A stretch of DNA of 6,091 bases from Anaerolineales bacterium. Lineage in GTDB: Bacteria > Chloroflexota > Anaerolineae > Anaerolineales > DRMV01. A program made the translations under genes and the position numbers. The DNA is taken from contig JALSPT010000259.1 of assembly GCA_026985785.1 (NCBI GenBank), positions 1 to 6,091 on the forward strand, written 5' to 3'. Below, piece by piece: positions 1 through 5,052 of the stretch (positions are counted from its first letter, which is position 1; every line of letters begins with the position of its first letter). Under the pieces are notes generated by a model. It ran no database searches, had not been told where the DNA came from, and saw nothing but the letters and a program-made list of their open reading frames with translations.

Positions 1-2
1 CA

Positions 3-248
3 GGCCGAAGGCGTTTCGAGGCGGCGTTGGTGATTTCTGCGCTTGCCACGCCGTTTTTTAGCGTATATTCGTATCTCATTTTTCTCACTTTCCGCGCCCC
101 CTGGTGGAGTTTGCCCCTCTCCTATGCCTGGTTGTTGATGTGGCCGTGGTATGGTAAAAGGGCAATTGCTTTTGCCTGGGTGCTCCCGCTGGGGTTGCTT
201 CTTCACCTTTGGCGATTGGAACGCAAACCCGAAAAGAGCGTGCTATGA
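3..248 (+). CDS. C-terminal end of a multi-spanning membrane protein (possibly GT87/DUF2029-like glycosyltransferase), partial at 5' edge
   Basis: The reading frame is open from the left edge (first full codon at 3) to a TGA at 246-248, so only about the last 81 residues are present and the true start is outside the window. The visible part holds two strongly hydrophobic aromatic-rich stretches, one near ALATPFFSVYSYLIFLTF and one or two across the region from PWWSLPLSYAWLL to WVLPLGLLLHLW. They are separated by a short YGKR turn, and a charged tail (RLERKPEKSVL) follows. That is the layout of the last helices of a polytopic inner-membrane protein. The TP-(S)-x-YSY stretch followed by WW and a final helix resembles the ends of GT87-type polyprenol-phosphate-dependent mannosyltransferases, but no catalytic loop is visible, so this family call is a guess. 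A TTG at 27 could start a short ORF, but upstream coding continues and no ribosome binding site precedes it. Its stop overlaps the next start (ATGA), which indicates translational coupling. Confidence 0.6.
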   Translation, partial: GRRRFEAALVISALATPFFSVYSYLIFLTFRAPWWSLPLSYAWLLMWPWYGKRAIAFAWVLPLGLLLHLWRLERKPEKSVL

Positions 249-601
249 GTTCGTGGAAGACTGAAGCCGAAGAAGAGATCCGTTTGGGGCTGGCTGAGCG
301 CGCCGAAGGCATGGAGGGGCGCGCTCGGGTGCGAGCCCGGCGCGCGGCAGGGTATGTGGTGGGTGAATATTTCCGCCGGAGGGGCGTGCCCGACCCTGGC
401 CCCAACGCCTACGAGCGCCTCAAGTTGCTCCTTGCCCTCCCCGATGTGCCTGCGGAGGCGGTGGAAGCCGCTCGCAGGCTTACCATGCGGGTAGATATGG
501 CATTTCAGTTACCTGCCGGTGTGGACCTGTTCACCGAAACCCAGCGCCTGGCGCAGGTGCTGTTGGGTGAGGCGTTTGCCTCGCTTCCGCTTGTGGAGTA
601 G
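245..601 (+). CDS. Small helical conserved-type hypothetical protein, 118 residues
   Basis: I do not recognise this family. The ATG at 245 is preferred because it overlaps the upstream TGA as ATGA, the usual signature of coupled translation, and has a weak purine stretch (AAAAGAG) just before it. An in-frame ATG at 209 lies inside the upstream gene and would add 12 residues with no support. The protein is soluble, with no signal peptide or membrane segment. It is rich in Arg, Glu and Ala, and looks like four or five amphipathic helices: residues 4-25, 26-47 (an Arg-rich patch with R26, R28, R30, R32, R33 and R44-R46), 54-66, 70-84 and 95-112. A Pro/Gly break (GVPDPGPN, 47-54) separates the halves. 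Opposite charges are roughly balanced. No metal-binding or catalytic motif is visible. Only six bases separate it from the CpaB-like gene, so the two are probably co-expressed. Confidence 0.75.
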   Translation: MSSWKTEAEEEIRLGLAERAEGMEGRARVRARRAAGYVVGEYFRRRGVPDPGPNAYERLKLLLALPDVPAEAVEAARRLTMRVDMAFQLPAGVDLFTETQRLAQVLLGEAFASLPLVE

Positions 602-607
602 GCCGTC

Positions 608-1660
608 ATGGTGCGCAAATTTTTGCAAGGCGTGTTGTTCATGCTCCTTTTGGTTGTCTTGCTCATCATGGGTTACGGGGCATGGGTGTATCGCCAAACC
701 GGTGCGGTGCCCTTTACTTTCCCCGGCATGCCGACCACGCCGGCGGGCCCCACCGCTACGCCCACCATTACGCCCACGCCCACACCGACCCCTGTCATGC
801 AGCAGGCGGTGGTGGTCAACCGCAATTTGCCGGCCGGCACCTTGCTCACGGCTGACGACCTCACCGAGACGCGGCTGCCGAGCAAGGATTTGCCCCCCGA
901 TGCAGCCGTCAGCGCGGAGCAAGTGGTGGGCAAATTGCTGCGTGATGCGCTGAAGGTGGGGGAACCGGTGCGCCTGAGCGGGGTGGTGCCGCGCGGCCAG
1001 CCCATTGGGCGCGGGTCACAATTTGCCTCCATGCTCCGGCCGGGCGAAGTGGCGATTGCTTACCCCATCACCCGTCTCGATAGTGTGGCTTATGCGCCGC
1101 GTCCCGGTGACCGCGTGGATGTGGTGGTGACGTTCTTGTTCGTGGACGTGGACGTCGACTTCCAAAGCCAACTCTCCGACCATGTGTTGTTGTTGAGCCG
1201 GGACGTCGAGACCGGGGCATATGCTTTTGTGCCTGCCGGAATGTTGGGGCGGGTAATCCAGGATACGCACCTGTTCGATGAGCCGGTGTACGTCATCCCG
1301 GCAGAAGGGCAACGGCCGCGGATGGTGGCGCAGTTGACCATTCGGGGGGCGCGGGTGTTGTACTTTGGAAGCAGTCCGCTGGTTCCCACTGCTGCGCCAG
1401 GCGCCACGCCGTCACTGCCCGATATGGTCGTGTTGGCGGTTTCTCCTCAGGACGCGGTGGTGCTTAATTTCTTCCTCGCTCGCGGCGCGTCTTCCTCGTT
1501 CACACTTCGGAGCGCGCGGGAAGCCCTTACTCCGCAGCCGCAGCCCACCGTCGTGCCGGTGACCCTGGATTATATCCAGCGGCACTTCGGTGTGGTTGCG
1601 CCAGAGCATCAGCCCTGGCAAATCGTCCCCTCCGGCGCTACGCCTACCCCCGCACATTGA
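608..1660 (+). CDS. Membrane-anchored SAF-domain protein, CpaB/RcpC-like
   Basis: The 350-residue protein starts at an ATG placed nine bases after a GGAG (595-598). The order of parts is: a short basic N-terminus (MVRK), one transmembrane helix at about 6-27 that could be a signal anchor, a Pro/Thr/Ala linker at 41-62, a SAF domain at about 66-126, then a beta-rich region to about 305 and a Pro-rich tail. The SAF part shows the hallmark NLPAGTLLTADDL stretch (73-85), then VVGKLLRDALKVGEPVRLSGV (split near 107-126), and the MLRPGEVAIAYPI segment (142-154), which matches the RPGxxAV/I step of CpaB/RcpC proteins. A PGDRVDVVVTF strand (167-176) fits the same family. CpaB proteins are periplasmic or outer-envelope parts of Flp/Tad pilus machines, where SAF domains are thought to bind cell-wall sugars. 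No other tad/cpa gene is visible here, so the pilus role is inferred only from family. A lineage-specific cell-surface SAF protein is the main alternative. Confidence 0.8.
   Translation: MVRKFLQGVLFMLLLVVLLIMGYGAWVYRQTGAVPFTFPGMPTTPAGPTATPTITPTPTPTPVMQQAVVVNRNLPAGTLLTADDLTETRLPSKDLPPDAAVSAEQVVGKLLRDALKVGEPVRLSGVVPRGQPIGRGSQFASMLRPGEVAIAYPITRLDSVAYAPRPGDRVDVVVTFLFVDVDVDFQSQLSDHVLLLSRDVETGAYAFVPAGMLGRVIQDTHLFDEPVYVIPAEGQRPRMVAQLTIRGARVLYFGSSPLVPTAAPGATPSLPDMVVLAVSPQDAVVLNFFLARGASSSFTLRSAREALTPQPQPTVVPVTLDYIQRHFGVVAPEHQPWQIVPSGATPTPAH
728..793 (+). repeat. Low-complexity Thr/Pro-coding stretch in the SAF-domain gene
   Basis: Codons for residues 41-62 of the SAF-domain protein are almost all Pro, Thr and Ala, with repeated ACGCCCAC units (758-765 and 770-777) followed by a further GCCCACACC. 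The stretch encodes a flexible extracytoplasmic spacer between the membrane helix and the SAF domain. Such stretches can vary in length between strains by slippage. Confidence 0.7.
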
Positions 1661-1662
1661 CC

Positions 1663-2790
1663 ATGACGCTCCCCTTGCCTACTCGGCCACCCCTTTGGGT
1701 GGATTCCCCCGCCGGTTTGCAGCAAATGGCGGCTGACCTGCGGCAGCATGCCCAAATTGGCGTGGATACCGAAGCCAACAGCCTGCATGCTTATCGTGAG
1801 CAGGTGTGCCTGTTGCAATTCTCGACGCCGGAAGCGGATTACCTGGTTGATCCGTTGGCGCTCGACGACCTCTCACCGCTGGCACCGGTGTTTGCCGACC
1901 CCACGATAGAAAAAATTTTCCATGCCGCGGAGTACGATATCCTCGGCCTCCATCGTGATTTTGGCTTTGCCTTCGTCAATCTGTTCGACACGATGGTGAG
2001 CGCCCGGATTTTGGGGTACGAAAAGGTGGGTTTGGGCGCGCTGCTGGAGCGGCATTTTGGCATTCGGCTGCAGAAGCGTTACCAGCGCGCTGATTGGGCG
2101 CGACGTCCTCTTCCCCCCGAGCTGCTGGATTATGCCCGTCTCGATACGCATTTTTTGTTGCCGTTGCGCGACATTTTGCGCGCCGAGTTGGCGGCCAAGG
2201 GGCTGTTGCCGCTGGCGGAAGAAGATTTTGCCCGCTTGACCACGCCCATTGCGGCGAATGGCCGCTTGCCGTTGTGGCAGCGCCGACATCCTCATCTGAA
2301 TCCACAGCAAGTGGCGGTGCTCGAGGCGTTGTGGCGTTATCGCGAAGCCGAGGCCGAGCGGCGGGATGTGCCGCCCTTCAAGGTGTTGGACGACCGCACT
2401 CTGCTGGCATTGGCCGAGCGGCTGCCGCGCAACCAGGCGGAGCTGCGGCGCGTGCCGGGGATGCGCGGCGCGCGCATTCGCTACCATGCCCGGGGCGTGT
2501 TGGCCGCCATTCGGCAGGGTTTGCAAGCCCCCCCGAAAACCATCGCGCGCCCACCGCGCCCCGACGACGCCACCCTGGCGCGGCTGGATGCGCTGCGCCG
2601 TTGGCGCCAGCGGGCGGCGGCGCGCATGGGGGTGCCCTCCGATGTTGTGTTGCCTAAAAGCCACATGCAGGCCATCGCTGCCGCCCATCCCCAGACGCTG
2701 GAAGAACTCCACACCCTCATGGCCGACATCCCCTGGCGCTTTGAGCATTTTGGCGCGGAGATACTGCACGCCTTGGAAGTTTCGCCATAG
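1663..2790 (+). CDS. rnd: Ribonuclease D (DEDDy 3'-5' exoribonuclease with two HRDC domains)
   Basis: RNase D trims the 3' ends of tRNA precursors and other small structured RNAs in the cytoplasm using two metal ions. Counting from the ATG at 1663, the protein has 375 residues, about the length of the Escherichia coli enzyme. All DEDDy motifs are intact: Exo I is GVDTEAN with D35 and E37, Exo II is FHAAEYDILGL with D92, and Exo III is DYARLDTHFLLPL with Y157 and D161. A first HRDC domain spans about 212-290 (LNPQQVAVLEALWRYREAEA, then PPFKVLDD and RNQAELRRVPGM). A second spans about 300-373 (LDALRRWRQRAAARMGVP, then PKSHMQAIA). HRDC domains help RNase D hold structured RNA. The ATG lies two bases after the upstream stop. 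A TTG at 1657 overlapping that stop (TTGA) would add two residues. Neither has a visible Shine-Dalgarno sequence, so translation probably depends on ribosomes finishing the upstream gene. The family call is firm; the exact start is less so. Confidence 0.95.
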   Translation: MTLPLPTRPPLWVDSPAGLQQMAADLRQHAQIGVDTEANSLHAYREQVCLLQFSTPEADYLVDPLALDDLSPLAPVFADPTIEKIFHAAEYDILGLHRDFGFAFVNLFDTMVSARILGYEKVGLGALLERHFGIRLQKRYQRADWARRPLPPELLDYARLDTHFLLPLRDILRAELAAKGLLPLAEEDFARLTTPIAANGRLPLWQRRHPHLNPQQVAVLEALWRYREAEAERRDVPPFKVLDDRTLLALAERLPRNQAELRRVPGMRGARIRYHARGVLAAIRQGLQAPPKTIARPPRPDDATLARLDALRRWRQRAAARMGVPSDVVLPKSHMQAIAAAHPQTLEELHTLMADIPWRFEHFGAEILHALEVSP

Positions 2791-2816
2791 TGCCCCATGG
2801 ATGTCAAGCCATGCCG

Positions 2817-2845
2817 TTGTCCCCGACAGGCTGGGTGAGCAGAAT
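2817..2845 (+). promoter_or_regulatory. Candidate sigma-70-type promoter before the dehydrogenase gene
   Basis: TTGTCC (2817-2822) matches four of six bases of the -35 consensus. After a 17-base spacer, CAGAAT (2840-2845) matches four of six of the -10 consensus. The start of transcription would fall near 2852, leaving a leader of about 20 bases that contains the ribosome binding site. Position in the only gap supports it, but matches of this quality occur by chance and the host's preferred promoter sequence is not known. Confidence 0.3.
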
Positions 2846-2855
2846 TTCTTTTCTC

Positions 2856-2863
2856 AGAAGGAG
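2856..2863 (+). promoter_or_regulatory. Strong ribosome binding site (AGAAGGAG)
   Basis: AGAAGGAG lies eight bases before the ATG at 2872 and is the best Shine-Dalgarno match in the window. It decides the start of the dehydrogenase gene: an in-frame GTG at 2863 overlaps this site itself and can be discarded. Confidence 0.8.
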
Positions 2864-2871
2864 TGATCTAC

Positions 2872-3570
2872 ATGCCTTTTACCAATCAGGTGGCGCTTGT
2901 TTTGGGCGCTGGGCGCGGCGTTGGCCGTGAAGCCGCGCTGGCGTTGGGCGCGGCTGGCGCTTTTGTGGCCTGTTTCGATTTCAGCCCCATGCACGCGGAG
3001 CGCACGGCACAGGCGATTGTGGCCGCGGGAGGACGCGCCAAAGCCTACAGCGGCGATGTGGTCAAAAAAATCGCTTTTCAGACGGTGGTCAACGCCATCA
3101 GCGACGATTACGGCGAGGAGCGCATGGACGTCTTGGTCAGCGCGATCGACGTTGCTCCCAAGGCGCATCTCTTGCGGCTGGACGAGTGGGACTGGCATCG
3201 CACCTTGGATAGCAACCTCACCCTGCCCTTTCTCGCGGCGCAAGTGGCGGGGCGTATCATGCAAGCGCAGGGCGGTGGCACGATGGTTTTCTTCGGCGCT
3301 CAACCCGACCAGCCGGACAGCGTGGCCTATCAGGCCGGTAAGCAGGGCTTGCTTGCTCTGGCGCGCCACGCGGCGCGCGTGTTGGCGTCCGCACATATCC
3401 GTGTTCACCTCATTTGGCCGGATGACGAAACCGCGCCTCCCGAGGCCGTGCCCTTTGCCACTGCCGCCCAGGCCGTGGGGGAGGCCGCGCCGCCCACCTC
3501 GCCGGGTGAAATGGCGCGTTGGTTGGCCGAGCACCCGGATGCCAACGGATGGGTGCTGCGAACCTCATAG
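2872..3570 (+). CDS. Short-chain dehydrogenase/reductase (SDR)-like protein with degenerate motifs
   Basis: The 232-residue protein starts at an ATG with an excellent ribosome binding site. The N-terminal Rossmann fold is clear: VALVLGAGRGVGREAAL gives the GxxxGxG loop with G12, G16 and G18, and D36 at the end of the second strand favours NAD(H) over NADP(H). GDV with D62 matches the adenine-contact motif. N115 (SNLTLPF) and the YxxxK pair Y153 and K157 (AYQAGK) are present. Several usual signatures are lost. The NNAG after strand four reads SAID (90-93). The catalytic Ser about 13 residues before the Tyr is replaced by FFG (140-142). The PG after strand six reads PD (WPDDE). The C-terminus lacks the typical closing G-x-x-x-x-x-DGG. 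The protein may therefore bind NAD(H) with unusual or reduced catalysis. The substrate cannot be named. It is followed nine bases later by a hypothetical gene. Confidence 0.85.
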   Translation: MPFTNQVALVLGAGRGVGREAALALGAAGAFVACFDFSPMHAERTAQAIVAAGGRAKAYSGDVVKKIAFQTVVNAISDDYGEERMDVLVSAIDVAPKAHLLRLDEWDWHRTLDSNLTLPFLAAQVAGRIMQAQGGGTMVFFGAQPDQPDSVAYQAGKQGLLALARHAARVLASAHIRVHLIWPDDETAPPEAVPFATAAQAVGEAAPPTSPGEMARWLAEHPDANGWVLRTS

Positions 3571-3574
3571 GTGG
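3569..3574 (+). promoter_or_regulatory. Ribosome binding site of the Trp-rich hypothetical (AGGTGG)
   Basis: AGGTGG overlaps the stop codon of the dehydrogenase gene and sits five bases before the ATG at 3580. It supports that ATG over an in-frame GTG at 3571, which lies within the site. Confidence 0.55.
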
Positions 3575-3579
3575 GCAAC

Positions 3580-3999
3580 ATGGAAGAACTGCGTCGCTAC
3601 CGCCAGGCGCTGTTGGCAACGTGGGAGCGGCACCCCGATGCCCTCAAGGCTGCCTGGAAGGCTTCCGCTGCTTCACCTCAGGCCAATCGGGTCTTGCTGC
3701 GCTTGTGGTGGTGGGAAAAACAGGTCGGCTATCCCAATTTGATGGCGCTGCTGAAAGGCGCAGCGCCTTCCCATGTGTTGCCGCCGCTGCCGGAGAGGAT
3801 GCCTTCCCCTGAGAGCATGTTGGCCGATTATCGCCGCTGGCGTCAGGGTGCAGTGGAGAGCCTCCGCCACGCAGCGCCCACGGTGTGGTCCTCCATTGGC
3901 CGCCATCCCCAGGCGGGGCGACGTACGGTACAATGGTGGGTAGAGCGGAGCCTCGCCGAAGGGGAGCAGGCGCTGCGGATGCTTGAACACGAGGAGTGA
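3580..3999 (+). CDS. Trp-rich helical hypothetical protein, 139 residues
   Basis: I do not recognise this family. The ATG at 3580 is chosen because AGGTGG precedes it at good spacing. The protein is predicted soluble: there is no signal peptide and no run long enough for a membrane helix. It has nine Trp residues (15, 26, 43-45, 87, 103, 119, 120), including a WWW and a WW cluster, which is unusual for a soluble protein this short. It is mildly basic (20 Arg/Lys against 15 Asp/Glu). Two helical halves (about 1-60 and 78-137) are joined by a Pro-rich linker (LPPLPERMPSPES, 67-79). Each half contains a similar RHPxA element (R17-A21 and R108-A112) followed by Trp at a comparable distance, which hints at a diverged internal duplication. 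The gene sits between the SDR-like gene and the HEAT-repeat gene, four bases before the latter, so co-expression is likely. Function unknown. Confidence 0.75.
   Translation: MEELRRYRQALLATWERHPDALKAAWKASAASPQANRVLLRLWWWEKQVGYPNLMALLKGAAPSHVLPPLPERMPSPESMLADYRRWRQGAVESLRHAAPTVWSSIGRHPQAGRRTVQWWVERSLAEGEQALRMLEHEE
3991..3996 (+). promoter_or_regulatory. Ribosome binding site of the HEAT-repeat gene (GAGGAG)
   Basis: GAGGAG inside the last codons of the Trp-rich gene is seven bases before the ATG at 4004. It selects that ATG over an in-frame TTG at 3983, which has no such site. Confidence 0.7.
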
Positions 4000-4003
4000 T
4001 TCC

Positions 4004-5047
4004 ATGGAAACGAAATCCGAGAACGGTTTTGCCGAGGTTCTTCGGGCGTTGGTCGACGCTGAACAACCTTTGCCGCCTAATTATTTCTATCACCTGGTGG
4101 ACCTGTCGCCTGAACAGGTCGAGCAACTGCGGGAGGTGTGGCCCCGCATTCCGCTGGAGCGCCGTCGCGCTATCCTCGAAGAGATGGAAGTCGTCACCGA
4201 GGACGACTTGACTGCCTCGTTCAAAGAGGTCGGGCTCATCGGGTTGGATGACCCCGATGCTCAGGTGCGGTTCAACGCCATTCGTGTGCTGTGGGTGGAA
4301 GAGGACTACGCGCTGATTGAGCGCTTTTTGGACATCGCACAGCATGATCCCGACGTGGAGGTGCGCGCCAATGCCGTGGGGGCTTTGGGAGGGTACATGT
4401 ACCTGGCCTCGCTGGAAGAGTTGCCCGCCCGTTATGTTTCTCGCATTGAGCAAGTGCTTGGCGCTTTGTTGGAAGACGAAGCAGCGCCCGACGTCGTGCG
4501 CCGCCAAGCGTTGGAAGTGTTGGGATATTCGCTGAATTTGGACATCGGACGCTGGATCGAGCGTGCCCTGGCGCACCCGCAGGAGGAATGGCAGATCAGC
4601 GGGCTGTTTGCTGCCGGGCGCACGGCTGACCCTCGCTGGAAGGAGGACGTCTTGGAATACCTCCATGACGAGCGCCCGGCCCTGCGGGCCGAGGCAGCCA
4701 GGGCGGCGGGTGAGATTGTCCTCAAGGAAGCCGTGGACGACTTGATCGACCTGCTGGAGGACCCTGAGAGCGAAGTGCGGATGATGGCTGCGTGGGCGCT
4801 TTCGGAGATTGGTGGCGGTGAGGAGGTGGCCGATGCGTTGTACGCCGCCCAAGAGAACGCCGCCACCCCGGAAGAGGAGCAGGCCTTGGAAGAGGCCCTC
4901 ATCAACCTCGCTTTTACCGACGAGGTCAATGATTTGTTGTTGATGGATCTCGACCCCGAGGAATTGGAAGCCATGATCCACGACGATGACGTGGACGAAT
5001 TTTTGAAACTGTTTGGCGGCGAGGACGACGAAGACGGCGAGGAGTGA
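4004..5047 (+). CDS. Acidic HEAT-repeat protein
   Basis: The 347-residue protein starts at an ATG with GAGGAG seven bases upstream. After an N-terminal helical region (1-68) of unknown type, repeated two-helix units of about 30 residues appear. They carry the D-P-x-x-x-V-R-x-x-A-x-x-x-L signature of HEAT/PBS-lyase-like repeats: LDDPDAQVRFNAIRVL (81-96), HDPDVEVRANAVGAL (114-128), APDVVRRQALEVLG (161-174), HDERPALRAEAARAAGEI (221-238) and LEDPESEVRMMAAWALSEIG (251-270). A weaker unit lies at 183-207. The C-terminus is a long acidic helix plus a tail ending in a cluster of Asp and Glu (339-347). HEAT arrays form curved scaffolds that bind other proteins. No PBS-lyase chromophore partner or phycobilisome gene is nearby, so a protein-interaction role is inferred. 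There is no signal peptide, so it is probably cytoplasmic. Its end is tightly joined to the secreted peptidase gene. Partner and pathway are unknown. Confidence 0.88.
   Translation: METKSENGFAEVLRALVDAEQPLPPNYFYHLVDLSPEQVEQLREVWPRIPLERRRAILEEMEVVTEDDLTASFKEVGLIGLDDPDAQVRFNAIRVLWVEEDYALIERFLDIAQHDPDVEVRANAVGALGGYMYLASLEELPARYVSRIEQVLGALLEDEAAPDVVRRQALEVLGYSLNLDIGRWIERALAHPQEEWQISGLFAAGRTADPRWKEDVLEYLHDERPALRAEAARAAGEIVLKEAVDDLIDLLEDPESEVRMMAAWALSEIGGGEEVADALYAAQENAATPEEEQALEEALINLAFTDEVNDLLLMDLDPEELEAMIHDDDVDEFLKLFGGEDDEDGEE
5039..5044 (+). promoter_or_regulatory. Ribosome binding site of the peptidase gene (GAGGAG)
   Basis: GAGGAG just before the HEAT-gene stop is eight bases before a GTG at 5053. 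An in-frame GTG at 5044 overlaps the stop as GTGA but also overlaps the site. The 5053 start is therefore preferred. This repeats the arrangement before the HEAT gene, where GAGGAG directly precedes a TGA stop. Confidence 0.6.
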
Positions 5048-5052
5048 AAAGC

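Larger units (their letters stand above)
2791..2871. other. Only true intergenic gap in the window (81 bases)
   Basis: This is the sole non-coding stretch longer than about ten bases. It holds a short inverted repeat (CATGG at 2796-2800 with CCATG at 2809-2813) without a following T run, a weak sigma-70-like promoter candidate near 2817-2845, and a strong ribosome binding site at 2856-2863. It separates the rnd group from the dehydrogenase group and is therefore the likely boundary between two transcription units. Confidence 0.7.

Noticed and set aside
1129..1165. Repeated GTGGACGT units in the SAF-domain gene, encoding VDVDVDF.
   Set aside because: Only two or three imperfect copies exist, within a beta-strand-like coding segment. 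This is ordinary coding sequence and not a meaningful tandem repeat.
1873..2769. A 298-codon open frame on the - strand opposite rnd.
   Set aside because: It is in codon register with rnd, which has intact DEDDy motifs, and its own translation shows no recognisable domain.
2796..2810. TTGACA-like hexamer on the - strand within the gap as a divergent promoter.
   Set aside because: No acceptable -10 sequence occurs 16-18 bases downstream on that strand, and no gene is read in that direction.
2796..2813. Inverted repeat CATGG/CCATG after rnd as a possible terminator.
   Set aside because: The stem is only five base pairs with an eight-base loop and no T run follows, so it does not qualify as an intrinsic terminator.
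2897..3742. A 281-codon + strand frame overlapping the dehydrogenase and the Trp-rich gene.
   Set aside because: The translation is dominated by Arg, Trp, Cys and Pro, typical of an out-of-frame reading of GC-rich coding DNA. Both overlapped genes have good binding sites, and the dehydrogenase has clear family motifs.
3644..4981. A 445-codon open frame on the - strand opposite the HEAT and Trp-rich genes.
   Set aside because: Its codon boundaries fall exactly in register with the HEAT gene, so it stays open only because that gene avoids TTA, CTA and TCA codons, as GC-rich genes do. It crosses two real genes, has no family signature, and its translation is compositionally like a shadow frame.
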